A DNA stretch of 64,000 nt from Mesorhizobium sp. WSM4313 (lineage in GTDB: Bacteria; Pseudomonadota; Alphaproteobacteria; Rhizobiales; Rhizobiaceae). The notes below the pieces were generated by a model. It had not been told where the DNA came from. It made no database searches and saw only the letters and a program-made list of their open reading frames with translations. The DNA lies in contig NZ_NSFT01000007.1 of the NCBI RefSeq assembly GCF_002294725.1, positions 248,001 through 312,000 on the forward strand. The letters are read 5' to 3'. Of this stretch, positions 43,509-52,210 are shown piece by piece (the stretch's first letter is position 1; each line of letters begins with the position of its first letter). Position numbers and translations under genes: made by a program.

Positions 43509-44834
43509 TCAGACGTATCTGTTGACGATATTCTCCAGCAGCTCCTGCCGGCCGGAGCGCGGCTGCGGCTCGATCTTCTCCTTCACCACGCGGTCGGCGA
43601 TCTCCTCCAGCGTGCGCTCGCCCGAAAGCATTGCCTTGCCTTCGGCGGTGTTCCAGCCGGCATAGCGCTCGGCGAGCGGGCCGGACAGCGCCTTGTCCTC
43701 GATCATCTTTGCCGCCGCCTTGAGGCCGCGTGCGCAGGCATCCATGCCGCCGATATGGCCGATCAGGAGGTCGTCCGGATCGAGCGACTGCCGCCTGAGC
43801 TTGGCGTCGAAATTGGTGCCGCCGGTCTTGAAGCCGCCGCCCTGCAGGACCTGGTAATAGGCCAATGCCATTTCCGGCACGTTGTTGGGGAACTGGTCGG
43901 TGTCCCAGCCCGACTGGTAGTCGTTGCGGTTCATATCGATCGAACCGAAGATTCCAAGCGCATTCGCCAAAGCCAACTCGTGCTCGAAGGAATGGCCGGC
44001 CAGGATCGCGTGGCCCTGCTCGATGTTGAGCTTTACTTCCTTCTCCAGACCGAAGCGCTTGAGGAAGCCGTAGACGGTCGCGACGTCGTAGTCGTACTGG
44101 TGCTTCGTCGGCTCCTGCGGCTTCGGCTCGATCAGGATCGTGCCCGTGAAGCCGATCTTGTGCTTGTAGTCGACGACGAGGTTGAGGAAGCGGCCGGCCT
44201 GCTCCTGCTCGCGGGCAAGGTCGGTGTTGAGCAAGGTCTCATAGCCCTCGCGGCCGCCCCACAGCACATAGTTCTCGCCCTTGAGCTTCTTGGTAACGTC
44301 GATACATTTCTTCACCGTCGCCGCCGCATAGGCGAACACATCCGGATCGGGATTAGTGGCCGCGCCCGACATGAAGCGCCGGTGCGAGAAAAGGTTCGCC
44401 GTGCCCCAGAGCAGCTTGACGCCGGTCTGTTTCATCTTGTCGGCGAAATAGTCGGTGATCTCGTCGAGGCGCGCGGCGCTCTCCGAAAAGTCCTTGCCTT
44501 CCGGGCGCACGTCCGCGTCGTGGAAGCAGAAATAGGGCGCGCCGAGCAGCGAGAACATTTCGAAGGCAACGTCGGCCTTGAGCTTGGCCAGATCCATCGT
44601 GTCGACGCCGCCCGGCTTGGCGAACCAAGGGCGGTCGAAGGTCTGGCCGCCGAAGGGGTCGCCGCCCGGCCATGCGAAGGAATGCCAGTAGGCGACGGCG
44701 AAGCGCAGATGGTCTTCCAGCCGCTTGCCGGCCACCACCTCATCGGGGTTGTAGTAGCGGTAGGCCAGCGGATTGGTCGAATCCGGCCCTTCATATTTGA
44801 TCTTCTTGATGTCGCCGAAAAATCCGCTGCTCAT
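43509..44834 (-). CDS. xylA: Xylose isomerase
   Basis: 441 residues, class II xylose isomerase length. Metal- and substrate-binding residues appear in FCFHDADV (catalytic His), GGREGYETL, LIEPKPQEPTKHQYDYD, NIEQGHAILAGHSFEHEL and DMNRNDYQSGWDTDQFP. It converts D-xylose to D-xylulose in the cytosol with Mg2+ or Mn2+. It shares the locus and strand with xylB, but an NTF2-like gene in the opposite direction lies between them. A xylose transporter is not in this window. Confidence 0.97.
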   Translation of the reverse strand: MSSGFFGDIKKIKYEGPDSTNPLAYRYYNPDEVVAGKRLEDHLRFAVAYWHSFAWPGGDPFGGQTFDRPWFAKPGGVDTMDLAKLKADVAFEMFSLLGAPYFCFHDADVRPEGKDFSESAARLDEITDYFADKMKQTGVKLLWGTANLFSHRRFMSGAATNPDPDVFAYAAATVKKCIDVTKKLKGENYVLWGGREGYETLLNTDLAREQEQAGRFLNLVVDYKHKIGFTGTILIEPKPQEPTKHQYDYDVATVYGFLKRFGLEKEVKLNIEQGHAILAGHSFEHELALANALGIFGSIDMNRNDYQSGWDTDQFPNNVPEMALAYYQVLQGGGFKTGGTNFDAKLRRQSLDPDDLLIGHIGGMDACARGLKAAAKMIEDKALSGPLAERYAGWNTAEGKAMLSGERTLEEIADRVVKEKIEPQPRSGRQELLENIVNRYV

Positions 44835-44945
44835 GGTTTCCTTCCTCTCCGAGATGGTTTCCCGATTACCTCAGGCGTAATTGGTTTCACTCTTTTGCCG
44901 GGCGAAAAGCGTCATGTCGAAACGATCCAACGAAGGACCATGACA

Positions 44946-45308
44946 ATGACCGACCTCAACACGATTGCCCGCAACTACATCGCCGCCTGGAACGAGAGCG
45001 ATGCGCAGCGCCGCAAGGCGCTGCTCGAAGCCGCCTTCACCAGCGACGTCAGCTATCGCGACCCGGTCATGCAGGGCGACGGCCATGACGGCATCGCCGC
45101 GCTGATAGACGGCGTGCAACAGCGCTTCGCCGGCTTCCGCTTCTCGCTGAAGGGTGAGCCGGACGGTTTCGCGGACAAGATCCGCTTCTCGTGGAATCTT
45201 GGGCCGGAAGGCACGGAATCCGTCATCGAAGGCACCGACATCGGCGTCATCGAGGATGGCCGCCTGAAGAGCGTCACCGGGTTTTTGGACAAGGTGCCGG
45301 CGCAGTGA
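44946..45308 (+). CDS. NTF2-like (SnoaL) family protein
   Basis: 120 residues. Two ATGs lie 6 bp apart; GAAGGA fits the second, at 44946. The cone-shaped NTF2 fold is indicated by ARNYIAAWNESDAQRRKALLEAAF, SYRDPVMQGDGHDGI and the closing strand GRLKSVTGFLDKVPA. Such proteins bind or isomerise small hydrophobic ligands, but no function can be assigned. It is divergent from xylA and stands alone. Confidence 0.85.
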   Translation: MTDLNTIARNYIAAWNESDAQRRKALLEAAFTSDVSYRDPVMQGDGHDGIAALIDGVQQRFAGFRFSLKGEPDGFADKIRFSWNLGPEGTESVIEGTDIGVIEDGRLKSVTGFLDKVPAQ

Positions 45309-45328
45309 TAACTGGGGAGGTGGGATGC

Positions 45329-45494
45329 GAGGCCCCCCTCTCTGGCCTGCCGGCCATCTCCCCCTCAGGGGGGGAGATTGGCAGCTTCGAGGCCTCGCCT
45401 CTCCTTGCAACGCCGGCGATTGGCGAAAGCCGGCGTGACATCCAATCTCCCCCCTTGCGGGGAAGATGCCCGGCAGGGCAGAGAGGGGGGCCTC
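45329..45494. repeat. Dispersed palindromic repeat, family E copy 2
   Basis: Ends GAGGCCCCCCTCTC and GAGAGGGGGGCCTC pair perfectly. Inside are GGCCTGCCGGCCATCTCCCC and the matching CCCGGCAGGGCA, as in copy 1 at 1788-1947. It fills the convergent gap between the NTF2-like gene and xylB. Confidence 0.85.
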
Positions 45495-45502
45495 GCGCAT
45501 AG

Positions 45503-46957
45503 TCACGCAGTTATCGCTCTTATCGCCGGATACAGCGCCCGATATCTCTGATACGCATCAGCATAAGCGCCACCCAGCCCGACATCCGGCTCGATCGTCG
45601 CATCCGTGGCCGGCGCAGTGCAGACGGCAAGCGGATCGGCCCCCGTCGCGGCAATCAACCCCAACCTTGCCGCGCCGAAAGCGGCGCCGAAATCGCCGTC
45701 GGTCGGAATATCGACCGGAACCTGCAGCGCGGTGGCGATCGCTTTCAGCCAGTAGCGCGAGCGCGAGCCGCCGCCGATCGCGGTCACCCGGCTCAGCGTC
45801 GTGCCGGCCGTCTTCAGCGCTTCGAGACTGTCGCGGAAGGCGAAGGCGACGCCCTCGAGCACGGCCTGCGTCAGCACGGCTCGGCTCGATTGATGCGCGA
45901 GGCCAGTGAAGGAGCCGCGGATGGCGGAATCATTGTGTGGCGTGCGCTCGCCCGAGAGATAGGGCAGGAAGGTAACGCCCGTCGGCGCCTTTAGCGTATC
46001 GCCGAGTTCGCCGGTCAGGTCGCCGGCGCTCTTTGCCGTGATCTCCGACAGCCAGTTGAGCGAATCGGTGGCCGAAAGGATCACGCCCATCTGGTGCCAG
46101 GTGTCGGGCAGCGCATGGCAGAATGTGTGGACCGCGCTTTCCGGATTGGGCAGATAGGAGGCGTTCGCCGCAAACAGCACGCCCGACGTGCCGAGCGACA
46201 CGAAAGCGTGGCCGGCGCCGACCGTGCCCATGCCGCAGGCCGAGGCCGCGTTGTCGCCGGCGCCGCCGGCGATTGGAATACCCGCCGCGATTCCCCATTT
46301 GGAAGCGAGCTCGTTCCGCAAGGCGCCGGCCTTGGCAGTTCCTTCGACCAGCGAGGGCATGTGCTTTTCGTCGAGCGATGTCACCGCCAGCAATTCAGGC
46401 GCCCAGCGGCGCCTGCCGACATCCAGCCACGAGGTGCCGGCCGAATCCGACATCTCGGAAATATGCTCGCCGGTCAGCCAGAGCCGCAGGTAATCCTTTG
46501 GCAGCAGCACCTTGGCCACTTTGGCGAAGATTGCCGGCTCGTTGTTCTTCACCCAGGCAAGCTTCGGCGCGGTGAAGCCCGGGAAGACGATGTTGCCGGT
46601 GAGCTTGCGGAAGCGTGGATCGGCATCGAGCGCGGCCGCCTCGACATGGCTGCGCGTGTCGTTCCACAGGATGCAGGGGCGCAGCACCTTGTCCGAGGCG
46701 TCGAGGAGGGTGGCGCCGTGCATTTGGCCGGAAAGGCCGATGCCCTTGATCGCGGTGAGCTCCTTCGGATGGGAACCCTTGAGTTCGGCAATCGCCGTCT
46801 CGCAGGCCTCGATCCAATGCGCCGGATCCTGCTCCGACCAGCCGGGATGCGGCCGCGAGACATCGAGCGAGCCATGGCCGGAGCCGATGACCTTCTGGCC
46901 GTCGTCGATCAGCAGCGCCTTGACGCCCGAAGTGCCCAGGTCGAGGCCGAGATACAT
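45503..46957 (-). CDS. xylB: Xylulokinase
   Basis: 484 residues, FGGY kinase family. The N-terminal YLGLDLGTSGVKALLID binds phosphate; SGQMHGATLLD and WNDTRS contact xylulose; IAGGAGDNAASACGMG and the signature TAIGGGSRSRYWLKAIATAL complete it. It phosphorylates D-xylulose to xylulose 5-phosphate, the next step after XylA. The product can enter the pentose phosphate pathway, where rpe (26339-27016) acts. Confidence 0.96.
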   Translation of the reverse strand: MYLGLDLGTSGVKALLIDDGQKVIGSGHGSLDVSRPHPGWSEQDPAHWIEACETAIAELKGSHPKELTAIKGIGLSGQMHGATLLDASDKVLRPCILWNDTRSHVEAAALDADPRFRKLTGNIVFPGFTAPKLAWVKNNEPAIFAKVAKVLLPKDYLRLWLTGEHISEMSDSAGTSWLDVGRRRWAPELLAVTSLDEKHMPSLVEGTAKAGALRNELASKWGIAAGIPIAGGAGDNAASACGMGTVGAGHAFVSLGTSGVLFAANASYLPNPESAVHTFCHALPDTWHQMGVILSATDSLNWLSEITAKSAGDLTGELGDTLKAPTGVTFLPYLSGERTPHNDSAIRGSFTGLAHQSSRAVLTQAVLEGVAFAFRDSLEALKTAGTTLSRVTAIGGGSRSRYWLKAIATALQVPVDIPTDGDFGAAFGAARLGLIAATGADPLAVCTAPATDATIEPDVGLGGAYADAYQRYRALYPAIRAITA

Positions 46958-47039
46958 GATTTCCTCCCACTGCCGTTAATTTTTTCGGATCTCGAAAAAA
47001 TCTGGCTTGGCCAGTTTTTAGGACAAGATCCGCTCCGGG

Positions 47040-48359
47040 TCAATTCTCTGACAAATCGGCGGCGCGACGCGAGAACCGCGCCGACAGCGGGCTGTCGGGT
47101 CTGGCGAGCTGCCGTTCGGCCGTCAGCGCCCGCGCGAGCGCCGTATCGCCGGCGCGCAACGCGGCCTCGATCAGCGTCAGGTCGATCACGTCGCGCTGCG
47201 CATGGCTGCCGCCGAAACGATGCGCGATCGAGCGGATCGGCCGGATCAGGCGCACGGCCTCGTCATATTTGCCTTCGCCGAAAGCCTTGATCGCAAGCGT
47301 CAGCTGATGGCCGACATCGCGCGTGAACGCGGCGTTGTCATCCTCGCCGCGCATCGCCTCGCGCTGCGTCTCGATCAGCGTTTTCGCCGGCGCCTCCAGC
47401 CCTGCGCCGACAAAGGCCATCATCGCATGCGCGTCGTTGAAGGCATAATTGCCGGCGGCGGCTTTTGGCATCCAGTTGCCGGCAAGCGCCGCCCAGCGGT
47501 CGCCGACATCGACGCCGCCCAGAGCGAGGCGCCACAGGATCGCCGAGGCATCGACCATATTGAGCGCCAATGTCGAGCGGTCGCCATAGATCGGCCCGTC
47601 ATAGAGCTTGAGCACCTCGTCGGTTTCGCCGAGATCGTAATGGAACAGCGCCAGGTGCCACCAATTGTGGATCTGGAGAAAACTCTCCTTGGTCCATGCA
47701 TCTGGATTGGCGCGCATCCAGGCGATGCCGTCTCGTTGCCGGCTTTGCATTTCCATGACATGCGCGACCGCATGCTGCGCCCAGCCGTCGCGCGGCTCGA
47801 TCTCCACAGCCTGCCGGCCGAAGGATTCGGCACGTCCATAATCGCCCATCTCTTCCAGCCCGAAGGCCTGCATGCCGAGAATGGCGTGGTAGCCCGGCAT
47901 GCCTTTCTGCCACGCCGGCAGCGCCCGGCCGATACGGTCGCGCAGCATGCGCGCATTGCCGGTGAAGAAATCGATCTGGTGCCCGACCTGCAGCGCTAGC
48001 GCATCGCGCGGAGTGTCGATCGCGATGTCTTCGAGGATGCGCGCGGCTTCATGCCAGCGGCCATCGGCGAGATGCCCAAGCGCCGCAACATGCGCCCGTT
48101 CGCGCGCGGTGCCGGCGAGTGGCAGCGCCGCCATGTGGCATGATCGCGCGACGGCCATCGCGTCCCGCTCGGTGGCGAGGCCGAACAGATAGCCCTTGAA
48201 CACATGCGCCATGACGAAGGTCGGATCATCGGCGATGGCGCGGTCGATAGAACCGACCGGATCGCCGATGAAGCATTGCAATTCATGCACGGCGCGGGCG
48301 TAGGACGAAAACCCGGCTTCGGTCACACCGGAATAGGTAAGACCGAACGTGTCCTTCAT
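47040..48359 (-). CDS. Tetratricopeptide repeat protein (TTC38-like)
   Basis: 439 residues, starting MKDTFGLTYSGVTEAGFSSY. Several helical hairpins of TPR type are visible (HIDRAIADDPTFVMAHVFKG-like, YGRAESFGRQAVEIEPRDGW, KYDEAVRLIRPI). A conserved HNWWHLALFHYDLGE block matches the TTC38 family. No catalytic motif and no signal peptide. Function unknown; it starts 4 bp after the LysE-type exporter gene and is probably cotranscribed with it. Confidence 0.83.
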   Translation of the reverse strand: MKDTFGLTYSGVTEAGFSSYARAVHELQCFIGDPVGSIDRAIADDPTFVMAHVFKGYLFGLATERDAMAVARSCHMAALPLAGTARERAHVAALGHLADGRWHEAARILEDIAIDTPRDALALQVGHQIDFFTGNARMLRDRIGRALPAWQKGMPGYHAILGMQAFGLEEMGDYGRAESFGRQAVEIEPRDGWAQHAVAHVMEMQSRQRDGIAWMRANPDAWTKESFLQIHNWWHLALFHYDLGETDEVLKLYDGPIYGDRSTLALNMVDASAILWRLALGGVDVGDRWAALAGNWMPKAAAGNYAFNDAHAMMAFVGAGLEAPAKTLIETQREAMRGEDDNAAFTRDVGHQLTLAIKAFGEGKYDEAVRLIRPIRSIAHRFGGSHAQRDVIDLTLIEAALRAGDTALARALTAERQLARPDSPLSARFSRRAADLSEN

Positions 48360-48363
48360 AGCG

Positions 48364-48987
48364 TCAGTTGGCCGACCGCATCGCCACCGTGGCAATGCCG
48401 GCGCCGACCAGCAGCGTGCCGCCAGTACGGTTGAAGATGCGGATCGCCTTCGGGTTGCGAACGATTGCCCGGGCCCTGGATGCGACCAGCGCGTAGCCGA
48501 AGGCGTTTGCGAAGGCCAAAGTCAGGAAGGTCGTCTCGAAGATCAGCATCTGCGTCCAGAAGTCGGCATGCCGGTCGAGGAATTGCGGCAGGAAGGCGAC
48601 GAAGAAGGTGATGCTCTTCGGGTTCAGCGCCGTCACCAGCCAGGCATGCGCCATCATTCGTGCCGCCGAGACCGCGTCGGTGCGCGGTTCCGCCTTCAGC
48701 GCGCCGCCGGCGCGGAACAGTTTTATGCCGAGATAGATGAGATAGCCGGCGCCGATCACCTTGAGCATGGTGAACACCGTTGCCGAAGCCGCGAGCAGCG
48801 CGCCGATGCCGAGCATCGACAGCGTCATGGCGGTGAAGTCGCCCAGCGCCACGCCCACCGCCATCGGCAATGCGGTGCGCCAGCCTTGCCCAAGCGCATA
48901 GGAGACGACCAGGAGGATCGTCGGGCCAGGAATGATGAGAAGAATGGAAGAGGCGGCGGCGAAGGCAGCCCAGCTTTCGAAGGACAT
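48364..48987 (-). CDS. LysE family amino acid exporter
   Basis: 207 residues with about six hydrophobic segments. The ATG at 48987 follows GGAGCAGGGAA. Family marks are IIPGPTILLVVSYALGQGWR, the GxxLGD-like VGVALGDF, GAGYLIYLGIKLFRAG and LNPKSITFFVAFLPQF. It would export amino acids or homoserine-lactone-type compounds across the inner membrane. Substrate not determinable. Confidence 0.92.
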   Translation of the reverse strand: MSFESWAAFAAASSILLIIPGPTILLVVSYALGQGWRTALPMAVGVALGDFTAMTLSMLGIGALLAASATVFTMLKVIGAGYLIYLGIKLFRAGGALKAEPRTDAVSAARMMAHAWLVTALNPKSITFFVAFLPQFLDRHADFWTQMLIFETTFLTLAFANAFGYALVASRARAIVRNPKAIRIFNRTGGTLLVGAGIATVAMRSAN

Positions 48988-49210
48988 TTCCCTGCTCCTT
49001 GAGCGCAAAGAAAAGGATAAATCCTGGGGCCGGCGAGAATGTAAAGGGGCTGTCGGAAAAATCTTCAGCGCCCGGACCGGCGGCTCATCTACCGCCATAA
49101 CGATCCGTTAGGGTTAAGCCCGGCACGGGCTCTTTCACCCTTTTTCAACGATGAATGGCGAAAATGCCTGCGATCCGGCCGGACCCCCGCCGGCAGCGTA
49201 GGGTTTGTGC

Positions 49211-49981
49211 ATGCGCGAGTTGCCGCAACGTCTGACGCCGCCTTCCAACGGCGCCGCAATCGATACCGAAATTCAGCTTTCCCGCCGCGCCGTGCTTTCC
49301 GGCGCCGGCGCCATGGCGCTGCTCGGCCTTGCCGGCTGCAGCACCACCGACACGCTCGACCTGCCGCAAATACAGCTCGACAACACCGTCACCGGTTCCG
49401 TGCCGCCGATGCGTCCGGCGATCAGCGTCGACAAGAACATTACCGGCCCGGACGTCATGTATGCCTCGCTCACCGACGGCGGCTTCCAGGTGCCGGAGGT
49501 GCCGTGGCAGAAGGTCAAGCCGCAGTTCCGCCGCCAGATCGTCGTCGACAAGACCGGCGAGGCGCCTGGCACCATCGTCGTCCACTTGCAGGAGCGCATG
49601 CTCTATCTCGTCCAGCCGGGCGGCGATGCCATCCGCTACGGCGTCGGCATCGGGAAGGATGGCTTCCGCTGGTCGGGCCGCGCCAATATCCAGTACGGCC
49701 GCGAATGGCCGGTGTGGACGCCGCCGCCGGAAATGATCCAGCGCAAGCCCGAACTGGTGAAATGGCAAGGCGGCCAGCCCGGCGGGCTCACGAATCCGCT
49801 GGGCGCCCGGGCGCTCTATATCTACCAGAACGGCAAGGACACCGGCTACCGCATCCACGGCTCGCCCGAATGGTGGAGCATCGGGCAGGCAATGTCGTCG
49901 GGCTGCGTGCGTCTCATCAACCAGGACATTATCGACCTCTACAGTCGCGTTTCCAAGAAGAACCCGGTCGTCGTGGTCTGA
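49211..49981 (+). CDS. L,D-transpeptidase (YkuD domain) lipoprotein
   Basis: 256 residues, starting MRELPQRLTPPSNG; a TTG 6 bp upstream is an alternative. A lipobox-like LLGLAGCS near residue 45 after a twin-Arg-like SRRAVLSG suggests export and lipidation. The YkuD catalytic block is HGSPEWWSIGQAMSSGCVRL, with the nucleophilic Cys in SSGCVRL. It crosslinks peptidoglycan by 3-3 bonds or anchors outer-membrane proteins to it, both prominent in rhizobia. Monocistronic. Confidence 0.92.
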   Translation: MRELPQRLTPPSNGAAIDTEIQLSRRAVLSGAGAMALLGLAGCSTTDTLDLPQIQLDNTVTGSVPPMRPAISVDKNITGPDVMYASLTDGGFQVPEVPWQKVKPQFRRQIVVDKTGEAPGTIVVHLQERMLYLVQPGGDAIRYGVGIGKDGFRWSGRANIQYGREWPVWTPPPEMIQRKPELVKWQGGQPGGLTNPLGARALYIYQNGKDTGYRIHGSPEWWSIGQAMSSGCVRLINQDIIDLYSRVSKKNPVVVV

Positions 49982-50093
49982 TCTTTCCAGGCGACCTGTC
50001 TGGCTGCCTCTTCGAGATCCCGTTTCTTCCGTTGCGCGATGCCGCAAGACAGGCCAAGGTACCTGAAAACCTTCGCTTCGGGAGAAATCGAGC

Positions 50094-51260
50094 ATGGCTG
50101 GAACCTTCGTCATCGCGCAGGGCGGCGGCCCGACCGCCGTCATCAACCAGACGGTCGTCGGCGCCACGCTGGAAGTCCGCAAGCGCCATCCCGGCGCCAA
50201 GGTGCTGGGCTCGCTCCATGGCGTGCGCGGCATCCGCGATGGCAATTATGTCGATCTCTCCGCCATTCCCGAGGACCGGCTGCGGCTGATCGCCGGCACG
50301 CCGAGCGCCGCCCTCGGCTCGACCCGCGACAAGCCGGACGCCGCCTATTGCGAGGTTATCCTAAACGGCCTGAAGAAAGCCGGCGCCGACGCCTTCATCT
50401 ATATCGGCGGCAACGACACCTCAGGCACGCAGCAGATCCTGACCGATGCCGCCGGCGGCTCGATCGCCTTCGTGCATGCGCCCAAGACCATCGACAACGA
50501 CCTTGAGGAGAACGACCACACACCGGGCTTCATCTCGGCGGCCGAATTCGTCGCCGGCGCCTTCCTCTCCGTCGACCTCGATTTCCGCGCGCTGCCCGGC
50601 ATCTATGTCGGCATCGTCATGGGCCGGCACGCCGGCTTCCTCACCGCCGCCGCGGCCGCCTGGCAGCTCGATCCCGACAGCGGCCCGCATCTGATCTATG
50701 TGCCGGAGCGCGCGTTCTCGGCGAAGCGCTTCATCGATGAGGTTCGCGAAAAGCTGGACCGCCACAAGCGCTGCATCGTCGCCGTCTCGGAAGGCGTCAG
50801 CACCGCCGACGGCAAGGCGCTGGTCGAAAGCCTGGTGCCGCCGGAAAAGCTGGAGCGCGACCAGCATGGCAATGTCAAACTGTCGGGCAGCGACCTGCCG
50901 GCGGCGCTCGAACGGGCCCTGGCCGAGGGCCTGCCCGGCAAGCGCGCGCGGGTCGACGCGCTGGGTTACATGCCGCGCGGTTATGTCGGCGCGATCAGCG
51001 CCGTGGACGCCAAGGAAGCCTTCGACGCCGGCGCTTTCGCGGTTGCTGTCGCAGGCGAAGGCGGCGGCTCGGTCGCGCTGCAATATGACGGGTCGAAGAC
51101 GGTGTTGAAGAAGGTGCCGCTGGAGGCGGTGGCCGGCAAGACCCGCCATATGCCCGACGATTTCATGAAGCCGGACGTCAACCAGCTTTCGGAAGCCGGC
51201 ATGGCCTATCTGAAGCGGCTGGTGCCCGAAAAATACAAGGTCGGGAAGCCCTTCGTCTGA
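50094..51260 (+). CDS. 6-phosphofructokinase, PPi-dependent type
   Basis: 388 residues. QGGGPTAVINQ and GVRGI begin the fold. GGNDTSGT (105-112) has Asp108 where ATP-dependent enzymes have Gly, and PKTIDND (130-136) has the Lys that favours pyrophosphate as phosphoryl donor. MGRHAGFL binds fructose 6-phosphate. It would run glycolysis or its reverse with PPi, giving a use for the fructose 6-phosphate made by the amino-sugar pathway. It is joined to the MBL gene by a TGATG junction. Confidence 0.9.
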   Translation: MAGTFVIAQGGGPTAVINQTVVGATLEVRKRHPGAKVLGSLHGVRGIRDGNYVDLSAIPEDRLRLIAGTPSAALGSTRDKPDAAYCEVILNGLKKAGADAFIYIGGNDTSGTQQILTDAAGGSIAFVHAPKTIDNDLEENDHTPGFISAAEFVAGAFLSVDLDFRALPGIYVGIVMGRHAGFLTAAAAAWQLDPDSGPHLIYVPERAFSAKRFIDEVREKLDRHKRCIVAVSEGVSTADGKALVESLVPPEKLERDQHGNVKLSGSDLPAALERALAEGLPGKRARVDALGYMPRGYVGAISAVDAKEAFDAGAFAVAVAGEGGGSVALQYDGSKTVLKKVPLEAVAGKTRHMPDDFMKPDVNQLSEAGMAYLKRLVPEKYKVGKPFV

Positions 51261-52021
51261 TGGGCGGCGGCTCGATCCCCGAGCTTGCGGTTGGCGACTG
51301 GTTCGGCAAGGCGAAAGTCGATGCCGGCACGACGATGCTGACCGAACCCTTCGTGCATGATTTCGTGCGCGCCAACATGTGGCATTTGAAGGGCCGCGAC
51401 GCCGATCTGCTGGTCGATACCGGCATGGGCATCCGTCCGCTGGCGCCTGAGATCGACACGCCGCCCGGCAAGCCGCTCATCGTCGTCGCCACGCACGTCC
51501 ATCTTGACCATGTAGGCTCGCTGCATGAATTCCCGCTGCGCCTGGGGCCTAGGATGAGCGCGGCGCGGTTCGACGTCATGGATGATGCTGTCACTTACGC
51601 CTACATGTTCCACAATCTCGACGGCGCCGTCTCGAAACTGCCGGCGCCGGACTGGAAGGCGGCCGATTACCGGATTCCCTCAGCACCGCTGACGCGTGCG
51701 CTCGACGAAGGCGACATCGTCGATCTCGGCGACCGCAAATTCCGTGTGCTGCATCTGCCTGGACACTCGCCGGATTCGATCGCGCTTTTCGACGAGGCCG
51801 ATGGCCTCTTCCTCGCCGGCGATGCCATCTATGACGGCATGCTGATCGACGATCTGCCGGATTCGGACCGCACGGCCTATTGCCGCACCATGCGGCGCCT
51901 GCTCGACCTGCCGATCCGCATCGGCCATGGCGGCCATGGCCCGAGTTTTACCGGCCAGCGAATGCGTGAGATCGCCTCCGCTTATCTGCGCCGGAGAGAG
52001 CGGTTCGTAAGCGCTCTCTGA
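51260..52021 (+). CDS. MBL-fold metallo-hydrolase
   Basis: 253 residues, start in a TGATG overlap with the phosphofructokinase stop. The metal-binding motif is THVHLDHVG, followed by HLPGHSPDSIALFDE, FLAGDAIYDG and a final GHGGHGPS. These two-metal hydrolases act on thioesters, lactones or phosphodiesters. Translational coupling to PFK is unusual and may mean a link to sugar-phosphate metabolism, but no function is proven. Confidence 0.9.
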   Translation: MGGGSIPELAVGDWFGKAKVDAGTTMLTEPFVHDFVRANMWHLKGRDADLLVDTGMGIRPLAPEIDTPPGKPLIVVATHVHLDHVGSLHEFPLRLGPRMSAARFDVMDDAVTYAYMFHNLDGAVSKLPAPDWKAADYRIPSAPLTRALDEGDIVDLGDRKFRVLHLPGHSPDSIALFDEADGLFLAGDAIYDGMLIDDLPDSDRTAYCRTMRRLLDLPIRIGHGGHGPSFTGQRMREIASAYLRRRERFVSAL

Positions 52022-52210
52022 ATTAAATCTTCGTAAGGTCATCCAAAGGCCCTGATTCAGGCCATTCCGCACCCTAAATCCTGATTGTCGATCCGGCCGG
52101 CTGCCATGCAAGGCGAGGCAGGCAATCCCGGTCGCCGACACGCCAACGGATGCGTGCTTCGAGAACCATCCGGGGCGCCGGATCAACCTCTCGCCCGGAC
52201 AGAAACGACC

